This document shows positions 36,156 through 44,446 of a DNA stretch of 64,000 nt, piece by piece. Origin of the DNA: Thermus thermophilus (lineage in GTDB: Bacteria; Deinococcota; Deinococci; Deinococcales; Thermaceae); the NCBI RefSeq assembly GCF_019974155.1, contig NZ_AP025158.1, positions 1,054,001 to 1,118,000 on the forward strand, in the 5' to 3' direction. How positions within the stretch are numbered: position 1 is the first letter of the stretch; each line of letters begins with the position of its first letter. The notes under the pieces were generated by a model. That model was not told where the DNA came from. It did no database searches and was given only the letters and a program-made list of their open reading frames with translations. Both the position numbers and the translations under genes were made by a program.

Positions 36156-37338
36156 CTGAGCTCTCATCACTTTGAGGGCTGGGGCTTGACAAGGGAAGAG
36201 AAGAGGGGGGTAAGTAAGGTGTGCCGCCCACCACCCCCCTTTCCCAAGTTATCACCCTCTGGGTCCATAAGGTCTTCGCCTCCCTCAGGAAAACCATCCG
36301 CTCCAACCTCGCCCTCTTCCTGTCCACCCTCCTCACTACCCCCCTGGACCCCACCCTCTCCGACCTCGCCCGCAGAACCCCCCTCCCCACCCTGGCCCAA
36401 AGCCGCCTCAATCGCCTCTGGCGCTTCCTCCATCACCCCACCCTGCAAGACCCCTGGGCCCTCACCGAAGCCCTCCTCCCCCTCCTCGTCCCTCGTTTCC
36501 CCAAAGACCGCCCCCTCCCCCTCATCGTGGACTGGACCTTCACAGAGGACGGTAGGCACCAAGCCCTGGTGGCCGCCCTTCCCCTCAAGGGAAGGGCCCT
36601 GGTGGTGGCCTTCGCTCTTCACCCCCTCTCCCCTTTCCCCAGTCAAAACCGGGTGGAGGAGGAGTTCCTCCACCGCCTGGGCCGCGCCGTCCAGGACCTG
36701 GGATATACCCCCCTCTTCCTCCTGGACCGCGGCTTTGACCGGGTCTCCCTGATGCGAAAGCTCCAGGGGTGGGGCATGGGCTTCCTCATCCGCCTGCGGC
36801 AGAACCGGGAGGTGGAACCCCAAGGGGGGAAGCGCCTTCCCCTGAAGGAGGGCTACCGGCGTGTGGTCCACCCCCTGCGGGAGGAGGTCCGCCTTTTCGG
36901 ACACGGTGGGGAGGGGGTAGAAGTCACCCTCCTGGTGTACCCAGGGGGTCGGGATCCCTGGTATCTGGCCTATTCGGGCCCTTTTGGGGGGGAGCCGCCC
37001 TATGGGTGGCGGATGTGGATTGAAGAGGGGTTTAGGGACCTGAAGGGGCAGGGGTTTGGGCTGGACCGCCATCGGCTGCGGACGGGGGCGAGCCTCAGGG
37101 GGTGGTTATGGCTTCTGGCCTTGGGGATGGCGCTCTTGGTCCTTCTGGGGGCGCGCTTGCAGGGCAGGGAATGGCTTCCCCGGCTTCTGGCCCATCCCGA
37201 GCGGCAAAGCCTCTTCCGTCTGGGCCGGATCGCCCTGGCCCAGGGGCCCCCGCCTTGGAGGGAAGCAGTGGTGGAGGAGCTGGTCAGGTTGCTTCAGGAA
37301 CTGGGGGGAGGAAAGTGATGAGAGCTCAGGCCAGGGCC
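36147..37338. mobile_element. IS4-type insertion sequence with 9-bp target duplication
   Basis: The element spans 36156-37329 (1174 bp). Terminal inverted repeats are CTGAGCTCTCATCACTTT (36156-36173) and its exact complement (37312-37329). The 9-bp target GCCAGGGCC is present at 36147-36155 and 37330-37338. A TTGACA box at 36186-36191 inside the left end may drive the transposase gene. Clean ends and duplication imply a recent insertion. Confidence 0.95.
36221..37318 (+). CDS. IS4 family transposase
   Basis: A 365-residue DDE transposase, intact. The acidic residues are in LIVDWTFTED, LFLLDRGFDRVSL and the YREK signature YGWRMWIEEGFRDLKG (Y-2-R-3-E-6-K), which is diagnostic of IS4. The start is GTG at 36221 with AAGG upstream. 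It ends 11 bases before the right end of the element. Confidence 0.92.
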   Translation: MPPTTPLSQVITLWVHKVFASLRKTIRSNLALFLSTLLTTPLDPTLSDLARRTPLPTLAQSRLNRLWRFLHHPTLQDPWALTEALLPLLVPRFPKDRPLPLIVDWTFTEDGRHQALVAALPLKGRALVVAFALHPLSPFPSQNRVEEEFLHRLGRAVQDLGYTPLFLLDRGFDRVSLMRKLQGWGMGFLIRLRQNREVEPQGGKRLPLKEGYRRVVHPLREEVRLFGHGGEGVEVTLLVYPGGRDPWYLAYSGPFGGEPPYGWRMWIEEGFRDLKGQGFGLDRHRLRTGASLRGWLWLLALGMALLVLLGARLQGREWLPRLLAHPERQSLFRLGRIALAQGPPPWREAVVEELVRLLQELGGGK

Positions 37339-39152
37339 ATCTTGAGCCCGTCCGCCCCGGTTCCCTGTACCGGGGTGTTGAGCTTTTCCGTGTAGCGGTC
37401 CGTGGTCCTCCTCCGGCCCAAGAGGGTCCTCACCACCACCTCCCCCTCGGGCTGGGACCGGTGCCAGCGCTTGAGGGCGGGGTAAGCCCGGAAGAACGCG
37501 TCCCGAAGCTTCTGGGCCTCCTCGGGGGTGAGCTTCACCCCGTAGGCGGTGAGGGCGTACCTCCGGAGCCCTTCCGCCCCCAGCCCGTAGAGAAGCCCGA
37601 AGTTCAGCGCCTTGGCCAGTTGCCGGTCCTCCTTGCCCACCTCTTCCAGGGGCTTCCCCAGGACCAGGCTGGCGGTGAGGGCGTGAAGGTCCTTCCCCTC
37701 CCGGAACGCCCTAAGCATCCGCCCTTCCCGGGCTATGGCGGCGGCAATCCGCAGTTCAATCTGGGAGAAGTCGGCCTTGAGGAGCACCCTACCTTCGGGG
37801 GCCCGGAAGGCCCTCCTTAAGGCGGGGTCCCGGGGCACCTGCTGGAGGTTGGGCTTGCGGCACGCCATGCGGCCGGTTTCCGCCCCTATCTGTTGCCAGG
37901 AAGGATGGATGCGCCCCGTGGCCGGGTTCAGATGCTTGGCCCACTCCTTCCCGTAGGTGCTCGCCCGCTTGGCCGCTTCCCGGTACCGGAGGAGCTTGGC
38001 CACCAGGGGATGGTCCCGGTAGGCGGCCAAGGTGTCCTCCCGGGTGTCGGGGAGGTCCAGCCCCTCCTTCTTCAGATAGGCCAGCGCCTGGGCGGGGCTG
38101 TTCCAGTTCACCCCGAAGGGGAGTTCCGCGCGTAGGGCTTCCGCCTCCCGTTCCGCTTCCCTGGCCGCCTCCTCCCAGAGGTCCGGGGCGAAGGGCACCC
38201 CCCGAAGCTCCATCCACGCCACGGCGGGGAGGGCGCGGTGCTCCACCTCAAGGACCTTCTCAAGCCCCATGGCCCGGGCCCGTTCCCTCTGCTCCCGGTA
38301 GAGGGCTAGGCCGGCCAGGGCATCCGTGGCGGCGTAGGCCAGTTGCTCCGGGGAGAGGGGGCCGCTCCAGTCCGAGGTCTGCAGGGACTTGTCCAGCCCC
38401 GAAACCAGGTCCTTTAAGGCGGGCATGCGGGCTTGGGCGTGGAGCACCTGGTGGGCCAGTCCGGTGTCCCAAAGCCGCTTGCCGCTAGCCCCCCACACCC
38501 CGGCCTTGAGGAGGAAGAGGAGGTCAAACTTCAGGTTGTGCCCCACCAAAAGGGGCCCCTCCTCCCGGGAGAAGAGGGGGCGGAAGACTTCCAGGGGCAC
38601 CCCGAAGAGGTCAAGCACGACTACCGCCCCCGGCGTGGCCAGGGAGAGGAGCCGGGGCTTGGCCGTGTGGGGGTCAAGCCCCGTGGTTTCCAGGTCCACC
38701 CCCAGGACGGGCTGGCGCATGAGGAGGTCCACCAGCTCCCCCATGCCGGGGCCTACTTCCGGGATGTAGTGGAGTTCAAACCCCTCCACCTTCGCCGGCA
38801 ACCCGGCCACCTCCACCACCCCCTCCTCGGGGGTAGCTACACGCCCCCCTCCAAACCCACCCGGCAAACCCGGCAACCCCCCTTCAAGGAGGGGTTTATG
38901 CCCTTCCTCATCGGAAAAATCCTTGCCGGGTACCTCTCCCGGCACCCACCCGGCACCACCCGGCACTTCCCCGGCACCCCCACCCTTGCCAGGTTCTGCA
39001 GGGGGTTGCCGGGTAGGTGCCGGGTAGTCCACCCGGCAGGGGGTTTCATCGTGCAGGACGGAGTTTTTGGCCTCTTTTTCCCCCGGTGCCGGGTTTGCCG
39101 GGTGGGTTCCCGAGTCAATGAGTCTAGCCAGGGCCTCGAGGTCAATGGGCAT
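37330..39152 (-). pseudogene. Family A DNA polymerase of the element, N-terminal part, disrupted
   Basis: A plasmid/phage-type polymerase. After a Gly/Pro-rich, probably disordered N-terminus (about 1-120) comes a 3'-5' exonuclease domain with the catalytic acids intact (LGVDLETTGLDPH, HNLKFDLLFLL, YAATDALAGLALY), unlike the chromosomal polA. It continues with polymerase motif A LKADFSQIELRIAA and motif B RQLAKALNFGLLYGLG. It then stops in the IS after DGLKMALA, so motif C is lost. There is no 5' nuclease domain. ATG at 39152 has GGAGGTGGGG upstream and overlaps the ATPase gene end by 11 bases. Confidence 0.92.
38860..39102. repeat. Cluster of CCCGGCA/TGCCGGG heptamers
   Basis: About twelve copies of CCCGGCA in either orientation lie within 243 bp, inside the coding region for the low-complexity N-terminus of the element polymerase. 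The clustering is dense even for this GC content and could mark a protein-binding or replication origin site; a coding explanation (Pro/Gly repeats) is equally possible. Confidence 0.45.
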
Positions 39153-41358
39153 GCCCCACCTCCTCATGAACGCGGGGGTTGACCAGGTAGGCCCGGGCCT
39201 CGGGGTCATACGCCACCCACCCCGCCTTCTCCAGAAGCCAAAGAGCCCGGCCCGCTTCCTCGGAAGTGGTGATGCCGCCCCACTCTTTGGTGTAGACCTC
39301 CCGGCGGGTGAAGCGCTCCACCTTCCCCTCCCTGAGCCGTTTGGCCAGCCGGATGGCCGGGGAGATGTCCCCCACCTCTCCCACGCGCCAAGCCCGCTTG
39401 GCGTGGGGTTCAAGGATGGCCTTGACCAGGAAGATGGCCCGGGCCATGGTCCTCTCGCTTATCACCCCCGGTTCGCCCCACAAGGCGCTAAGGATGCCCG
39501 CCATCCTGGCCGTGAGCCCCATCCGCTTGCTCAGGTACCCGCGCCACGCCTCGGGAAGCTCAGGGTTGCGTTGCTCCTGGAGGGTTTCAAAGCGCCACTC
39601 CTTCCAGAGCCGGTACGCCTCGGGGGAGGGGCTGACCATCGTGGGCACTTCCTCAGCCCAAAGCCGCATCACCAGGTCCCGGTAGCCCCAAAGCGTTTCC
39701 TCCGGCACCGGCGGGGGCTCCTTGACCGGAGGAAGGGGGTCAAGGACCACGGGGGTAAACCTCTGCAGTAGCCCATCCGCGTCCTCCCCTTTGCCAAGCC
39801 CGCCCCGCACCACCTGGTGCCATGGCCCGGCTTGAATACCGCCAAGAAGGGCCACCTGCGGCCGTGGCAGGTATGTGGTGCCCCTGCTCACCCGGTCCAC
39901 CACGAAGGGGGTGCCGTGGTAGGCGCTAAGGAAGAACGCCCGCCCTTGGGCCCGGTCCTCCCGCCTCCAAGCGAGGAGAAGCCCCTTTAGCTCGTCCACC
40001 ACGGCCAGCACGGCAGGGTTGCCCTCCAGGATGCTGGCCAGCTTCTCCGGGGTAGCGTCGCCAACCACCAACCGGCGGGGAACGGGGGGCTTGGGCTTCT
40101 CACCCCGCTCTCCCTTCTTGGCAGCTTGCCACTCAAGAAGCTCCTGCTCGTACGCCTCTAGGGCAGCCTTGTTTTCCTCGGCCAAGGAGTGCTCAATGGC
40201 CCAAAGGGGCTTTGCGGCTTCCCGGATGATGGGGGTCTTCCCGCTTCCCGGCGGCCCCACCAGCACCGCCCAAAGGACGGGGGTTTCCTCCCAACCGGCG
40301 TTCGCGGGCTCGGGGGCCACCGCCAGCTTGCGGTGGGCCAAGACGGCGCTCACGGCGGCCAGCATGGCCACGGCGGGGGCGGTGGGCTCCACCAAAAGCT
40401 GGCCGGCTAGGGCGTTGGCCAGGTCCTCCATGGCCGGGGGGAGGAGCCCCCGCTTCCAGGGGGGCAAGGGGGCTTCCAGCTCCTCCAGGGGCTTGGGCTT
40501 GGGCCACTCCCTGGGCTCCTCCCCGAGGAGCTTGGCGATGGGGCTGGGGTCAAGCCCCACCTCCTTGAGGAAGGGAATGCCGCGCTTATTCGGGTAATCC
40601 GATGAGCTTGCGGCTTCGGCCAGCCGGCTTAGTTCCTCCCTCCAATCCTCGAGGGTGCGGGTATCCGCAAGCTCCCATGCCTCGTAGACCTTGGAGGTCC
40701 CGAGGAGCACCTTCACTTCTTCCAGCACCCCGGCCCGGTGAGCCAGGTTGAGGAGGGTCATGGCCGCTTCATGCCGTGGCCCCGAGGGGCGGCGTTGCAA
40801 AGCAACCTCCAGGAACGGCACAGCCCGCACCAACCGGCGTATGGCCTCCGGGCTGGCGTACCGGGGCCGGAAGGGAAGGGAAACGGGGCTTTTGCTCCAA
40901 GCCCCGTAGAGGGGCCGGGGCTGGCCGTTCAAAGCTCCGAAAAGGGGGAGGAAAAGGCCGTGCTGGCCGTTAGGGTAGCCCTCCACGCTGTGCCCCTCCC
41001 CGAGGAGGAGCTTGGCTAGGGCGGCCAGTCCTCGGGCCAACTCCTCCAGGTCCGGTAGGGGCTCCTCAAAGAAAAACCATACCTTGGAGCCCCGCGTGTT
41101 GCCCGGGCCAGCGTAGGCCGGGACTTCCAGGGCGTTCAGGACTTCAATGAGGGGACGGAGGTCCCGGAGGTCCGTGCGGTCAAGGTCCAGGTTGATGGCC
41201 TTATCCGGTACCAGCCCGAGGAGCCGGCGGCCCTCAAGGTGGGCTTTCAGGTCATCACCAGAGGGAGGCCGGTTTTCCCACCAAACCTTCTTGGTCCCGT
41301 TCTCAATGACTCCCAAAAGGGTGCGGGGCTGGGGCTTGGAAGCGAAGAAGTCAAGCAT
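39142..41358 (-). CDS. Primase-like and DUF3987 P-loop ATPase replication protein
   Basis: A 738-residue protein. The N-terminal ~190 residues resemble an archaeo-eukaryotic primase-polymerase core: AINLDLDRTD supplies an Asp-x-Asp pair and GSKVWFFFEEPLP recalls the conserved strand of PrimPol/TOTE-type primases. The middle (about 340-640) is a DUF3987-type helicase/ATPase with Walker A VGPPGSGKTPI and acidic AVVDELKGLL. The C-terminal end looks like a winged helix (TTSEEAGRALWLLEKAGWV). ATG at 41358 follows GGGGGAGGTGG and lies inside the end of the zinc-ribbon gene. With the adjacent polymerase it forms a replication module. The primase assignment is inference. Confidence 0.72.
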   Translation of the reverse strand: MLDFFASKPQPRTLLGVIENGTKKVWWENRPPSGDDLKAHLEGRRLLGLVPDKAINLDLDRTDLRDLRPLIEVLNALEVPAYAGPGNTRGSKVWFFFEEPLPDLEELARGLAALAKLLLGEGHSVEGYPNGQHGLFLPLFGALNGQPRPLYGAWSKSPVSLPFRPRYASPEAIRRLVRAVPFLEVALQRRPSGPRHEAAMTLLNLAHRAGVLEEVKVLLGTSKVYEAWELADTRTLEDWREELSRLAEAASSSDYPNKRGIPFLKEVGLDPSPIAKLLGEEPREWPKPKPLEELEAPLPPWKRGLLPPAMEDLANALAGQLLVEPTAPAVAMLAAVSAVLAHRKLAVAPEPANAGWEETPVLWAVLVGPPGSGKTPIIREAAKPLWAIEHSLAEENKAALEAYEQELLEWQAAKKGERGEKPKPPVPRRLVVGDATPEKLASILEGNPAVLAVVDELKGLLLAWRREDRAQGRAFFLSAYHGTPFVVDRVSRGTTYLPRPQVALLGGIQAGPWHQVVRGGLGKGEDADGLLQRFTPVVLDPLPPVKEPPPVPEETLWGYRDLVMRLWAEEVPTMVSPSPEAYRLWKEWRFETLQEQRNPELPEAWRGYLSKRMGLTARMAGILSALWGEPGVISERTMARAIFLVKAILEPHAKRAWRVGEVGDISPAIRLAKRLREGKVERFTRREVYTKEWGGITTSEEAGRALWLLEKAGWVAYDPEARAYLVNPRVHEEVGHAH

Positions 41359-41515
41359 CGTCCACCTCCCCCTCGCCTTCTGCAACGGGCCACTCGGCCC
41401 CACAGCGCGGGCAAAAGACGCGTCCCCCGAGGTCAAAACGCTCGTAGTTCTCTGGCACGGGGCAACCGCAATGCGGGCAGGTTGCCGTGTAGAATGGTTC
41501 CGTAGCCGCTACCAC
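41351..41515 (-). CDS. 54-residue zinc-ribbon protein
   Basis: It starts at GTG (41515) after TAGGAGGTT and ends with TGA inside the start of the primase-like gene. It encodes two zinc knuckles, TCPHCGCP and FCPRCGAEW, spaced as in a zinc ribbon, with an acidic tail (EGEGEVDD). Coupling to the primase-like gene suggests a role in replication or transcription of the element. Confidence 0.65.
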   Translation of the reverse strand: MVAATEPFYTATCPHCGCPVPENYERFDLGGRVFCPRCGAEWPVAEGEGEVDDA

Positions 41516-41524
41516 GGCAACCTC

Positions 41525-41737
41525 CTACCGCCCCCGGGCCTCCACCCCGGGGGTCTTCTCCAACTCCTCCATGCGGCCTTCAGCGATAGCCTCCGCCACG
41601 CGAAGCGGCACCAGCCAGCGCCGTCCCAAGCGCACCCCGTAGCGCCGGGCAAGTTCGTAGCTTAGGTCCCTCCCAACTTTGTCCCGTCCCAGGTAATCTC
41701 GCAGTTCTTCCGGCGTGAGCAACCTCTTCTCGTGCAT
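41525..41737 (-). CDS. Small HTH protein, excisionase/regulator type
   Basis: A 70-residue protein with LLTPEELRDYLGRDKVGRDL as a probable helix-turn-helix and VRLGRRWLVPLRVAEAI as the wing, as in excisionase-type DNA-binding proteins. ATG at 41737 is preferred; the longer frame upstream covers the divergent gene. It is the first gene of the replication operon and probably controls it. Confidence 0.6.
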   Translation of the reverse strand: MHEKRLLTPEELRDYLGRDKVGRDLSYELARRYGVRLGRRWLVPLRVAEAIAEGRMEELEKTPGVEARGR

Positions 41738-41771
41738 GGCCCCATGTTTTCGTGGTAAAACGGGAATAGCA

Positions 41772-42728
41772 ATGGCTGTATCCGTAACGGTAGCCGTAAC
41801 GCTAACCGCCCACCCGGTTAGGGTGCCCGTAGCCTGGGCCGATGGGCCCGAGGAGCTTCCCGAATGGGAGGGGGTTTCCCCCTTGGTCGCTTTTCTCTCA
41901 ACCGAGAGGGGCACATGGAGGAAACATGTGCTTCAACGGCCAGCCCGAAGCGTCTTCCCCAGGCTCGTGCGCAGGTCCCTCCTGGCTCAGGACTTGCCTC
42001 AAGGAAAACCCGTTTCGCCTCTTGAGGCCCTGTCCCGGGTATTCAGGACGGCGTTGAAAGACTCAAACCCCTACGCCAAAGGAAGCCCTACGCGGGAAGC
42101 CGTTCTCTGGGCCGCAGAGAACGCGGGCCTTCTCGTCCCCTTCAAGGTGGAAAGGGCCGCATGGCCTCCTCTGGTTTCGGGGGAGGATTTGGTTTCGTGG
42201 TTGGCCGCGGCCTATGTCGTAGGGACTTGGCGCATCGTCCTTCGCCTTCTCAGCGATGGGCACTCGTACAAGGAAATCCGTCAGGAAGTCTTCTCCAGGT
42301 TCGGGTTAGAGTTTGCTTCCGGGTCCAATGACCTAGTGCGAAGCCAGTCCGGTGATTCACCTGATATTCCCCTATGGGCCCTGGATGTGCTGGAAGCCCT
42401 CTGGCGCAAGAAGCCCAAGACTCAAGTAGTCCGGGCTTGGCTTAGAGAGGCCGCCCTTAGTGGGCTGGTTCTTGACAGCCGGGGTGAGTTCTGGCCCTTC
42501 TTTTCTAACCGTCCCGAGGAGCCGGAGCTACCTCTTGCGGCCCCTAAGTGGGTTGCTACGGGCGGGGTTTACCACCTCGCCCTCCTCCAACTGGCTCAGG
42601 CGCGAAAGAAAGAGCGTCTATGCGTCTGGTGTGGTGGGGGCATTTTGGGCCGGGGGGACAAGCGCTACTGCTCCAACGCATGCCGTCAGGCGGCCTATAG
42701 GGCCAAGAAAAAGGTGGGGACTATCTGA
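41772..42728 (+). CDS. Unknown protein with C-terminal YCSxxCR zinc finger
   Basis: About 318 residues from ATG 41772; an earlier ATG at 41715 would overlap the divergent HTH gene. The middle is helical (VSWLAAAYVVGTWRIVLRLL, SYKEIRQEVFSRF) and the C-terminus has CVWCGGG and KRYCSNACRQAAYRAKK, a zinc finger common at the end of mobile-element regulators. Its GC content is lower than the chromosome, in keeping with transfer. It reads opposite to the other element genes. Confidence 0.6.
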   Translation: MAVSVTVAVTLTAHPVRVPVAWADGPEELPEWEGVSPLVAFLSTERGTWRKHVLQRPARSVFPRLVRRSLLAQDLPQGKPVSPLEALSRVFRTALKDSNPYAKGSPTREAVLWAAENAGLLVPFKVERAAWPPLVSGEDLVSWLAAAYVVGTWRIVLRLLSDGHSYKEIRQEVFSRFGLEFASGSNDLVRSQSGDSPDIPLWALDVLEALWRKKPKTQVVRAWLREAALSGLVLDSRGEFWPFFSNRPEEPELPLAAPKWVATGGVYHLALLQLAQARKKERLCVWCGGGILGRGDKRYCSNACRQAAYRAKKKVGTI

Positions 42729-42796
42729 GCTTGCCTGATGAAGGCGCACCTCGAGGCTCCTCGGCCTCCTCAATGTTTCCTAGAACGACTCTACGG

Positions 42797-42930
42797 CCAG
42801 CCGGTTTATCAGCCGGTCTATCACCCCGGAAATGGCCGGCTATTGGAGAAAGTTCCAGGAAAGCGCATCGGAGAAAACCGCGTCTGGAAGGGGAAAAACG
42901 GAAGATTGCGGGGGTTCTGGGCTTGCCTCA
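42797..42930. repeat. Right arm of the element, homologous to 59855-59988
   Basis: Non-coding, 134 bp up to the att core. It includes the tandem pair GCCGGTTTATCA/GCCGGTCTATCA (42800-42823) and a third, weaker copy GCCGGCTATTGG (42835-42846). Compared by eye with the reverse complement of 59855-59988 there are about 12 differences in 134 bases. Confidence 0.85.
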
Positions 42931-42971
42931 CACGCGAGAGGTCGTAGGTTCAAGTCCTACGCCGCCCACCA
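42925..42971. repeat. attR: duplicated tRNA-Val 3' half
   Basis: Exact 47-bp copy of 33628-33674. The acceptor 5' strand and D arm are absent, so it is not a tRNA. Confidence 0.95.
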
Positions 42972-42977
42972 AAGGAA

Positions 42978-43012
42978 CTCCCCCCGCCCTCGGGCGGGGG
43001 GAGCCGGTTTTT
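42978..43012 (+). terminator. Rho-independent terminator right after attR
   Basis: CTCCCCCCGCCC-TC-GGGCGGGGGGAG is followed by CCGGTTTTTAG. Before integration it would have stood just after tRNA-Val, so it is probably the original tRNA terminator, now 9.3 kb away. It can also serve the convergent LolA-like gene region. Confidence 0.75.
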
Positions 43013-43655
43013 AGCGGCGGACCACCTGGGCGTCCTTGGGGTAGCGCTTGAGCTGGGCCTCCGTGAGGTTGGTCCGCTTGAACTCCACCACCTTGAGGTC
43101 GGCGAGGACCTTTCCCTTCTCGTCCAGGAAGACGAAGCGAAGGGGCCTGGGGTCGGCCTTGAGGAGGTACAACTCCATTGCGGCGAAGCCCTGGCCTTCC
43201 TTGCTTCGGCCCACAAGCTTCCAGGCCATCCCTTCCGGCAGGCGCACCTCCCCCTCGAGGCGGAGGTCCACCTGCTCCGAGAGGGCCTTCAGGTCGCCCA
43301 AGCCCTGGGGCGCGAAGCCCAGGCCTTGGATCTTGGCCTTCTCCCTGGGGGAGATGACCAGCTGGTTGGTGAGGTAGAGGTAGTTCCACACCTCCTTCTC
43401 GGTGATTACGGTGAAGTTCCCCTCCAGGGAGCCCGGCTTCAAGAACTCCACCCGGAAGAGCCGGGCCTGGGGCAGGGCGTACACCCGGGCAAGGAGCTCC
43501 TCCTCTCCGCCCGGGCCTTGGATCCGGCCTTGGACCGTGGCCTGCCAGGGGGTGGAGAGGTTCTTCTCCACCCGGTCCAGGATGTCCGGCGCCGACTGTG
43601 CCAGACCTAGGGAGAGCAACCCGACCCAACCCAAAAACGCCGCCAGCTTTCTCAT
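43011..43655 (-). CDS. LolA-like outer membrane lipoprotein-sorting protein
   Basis: A 214-residue exported protein with signal peptide (MRKLAAFLGWVGLLSLGLAQ) and the LolA/LolB half-barrel pattern: ILDRVEKNLSTPWQATVQGR, then EEELLARVYALPQARLFRVE and EVWNYLYLTNQLVISP. Such proteins accompany ABC exporters in Thermus. The upstream in-frame codons overlap the barrel gene and are not needed. It overlaps the upstream gene by 4 bases. Confidence 0.82.
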   Translation of the reverse strand: MRKLAAFLGWVGLLSLGLAQSAPDILDRVEKNLSTPWQATVQGRIQGPGGEEELLARVYALPQARLFRVEFLKPGSLEGNFTVITEKEVWNYLYLTNQLVISPREKAKIQGLGFAPQGLGDLKALSEQVDLRLEGEVRLPEGMAWKLVGRSKEGQGFAAMELYLLKADPRPLRFVFLDEKGKVLADLKVVEFKRTNLTEAQLKRYPKDAQVVRR

Positions 43656-44446
43656 GGCCACCTCCAGGCGTAGCGGACCCAGGCGTAGGGGGCGCCTTTG
43701 TGCCCCGCCTCCAGGCCCAGGTCCCCGAGCCACGCCACCACGCTACCCGCCCAAGGGTAGGAGAGGGTGAGGAAGAGGCTAGCTTCCCCTAAGAAGAGGG
43801 CCCCCTCGAGGCGGTTTGTCCCTCCGAGGCGGAGGGAAAGTTCCAGCACCTCCCCCCCTTCCCCCACCTCCCCCTTCCAACCCAAAAGGGCGTAGGGCCC
43901 CGGGGCGAGCCCCGCGCCCAAGGTGTAGGTGGCCCCTTCCCGGAAGGCGTAGCTTCCCTCCAGGCGCCAGGGGGAAAGGCCCGGCTGGAGCCCGAAGGAG
44001 AGGGGCCTGGGGGGGGTGGCCCGGGCGAGCTCCAGGCTTAGGACCTCCTTAGGGGCCGGGCGGTAGCGCAGGACGAGCCTGCCGAAAAGGCCCTCCTCCG
44101 GGAAGAGGGGAAGGGCCTGCTTGGGCCGGTAGCCGATCCGCCCCTCCAGGGCGAAAGGCCCCGCACCCCCTTCCCCGTAGGCCACCCCGCCGGGGCCCCC
44201 TTCCCCCACCTCCCCTTGGAGGCCGAAGGCGAAGAAGCCTAAGGGCCCCAGGGCGAGGCTTTCCCCGTAGCCCAAGGCGGCCCGGAAGGGGGCCAGGCGG
44301 AGGAAGACCTCCCCCTCTTCCAGGGAGAGGCCGGCCTCGAGGGCCGGGGCGGGCCCCGGGGGGGCGGCGTAGAGGCCGGCCTCGAGGCGGCCCTGGGCGA
44401 GGGCGAAACCCAGAAGAACCGTGAGGAGAACTGCTTTTCCCTTCAT
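43652..44446 (-). CDS. Predicted outer-membrane beta-barrel protein
   Basis: A 264-residue protein with a signal peptide (MKGKAVLLTVLLGFALAQ) and alternating hydrophobic strands with Tyr/Gly/Leu (LEAGLYAAPPGP, ALGYGESLALGPLGFFAFG), ending WVRYAWRWP, an aromatic C-terminal strand typical of barrel proteins. No specific family recognised. Its ATG overlaps the stop of the truncated ABC gene upstream. Confidence 0.6.
   Translation of the reverse strand: MKGKAVLLTVLLGFALAQGRLEAGLYAAPPGPAPALEAGLSLEEGEVFLRLAPFRAALGYGESLALGPLGFFAFGLQGEVGEGGPGGVAYGEGGAGPFALEGRIGYRPKQALPLFPEEGLFGRLVLRYRPAPKEVLSLELARATPPRPLSFGLQPGLSPWRLEGSYAFREGATYTLGAGLAPGPYALLGWKGEVGEGGEVLELSLRLGGTNRLEGALFLGEASLFLTLSYPWAGSVVAWLGDLGLEAGHKGAPYAWVRYAWRWP

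Larger units (their letters stand above)
33628..42971. mobile_element. Integrated element in tRNA-Val (about 9.3 kb) with replication module
   Basis: It is bounded by exact 47-bp direct repeats made of the tRNA 3' half. Gene order on the minus strand from the right end is: HTH protein, zinc ribbon, primase-like/DUF3987 ATPase, family A DNA polymerase (split by an IS4 element), a 92-residue unknown, then a repeat-rich gap, excisionase-like protein, basic 43-residue peptide and integrase. One plus-strand gene lies at the right. No conjugation, capsid or lysis genes were seen, so it resembles a mobilisable plasmid-like element or a phage satellite. I recall PrimPol-bearing integrative elements in T. 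thermophilus; this may be a relative. Confidence 0.9.

Noticed and set aside
39153-39413. An 87-codon N-terminal extension of the element polymerase
   Set aside because: It overlaps the end of the ATPase gene in another frame and shows an Arg/Pro-rich shadow composition; ATG at 39152 has a proper ribosome site.
42925-42971. Second tRNA gene at 42.9 kb
   Set aside because: Only the 3' half is present; no 5' acceptor strand or D arm, so it is attR.
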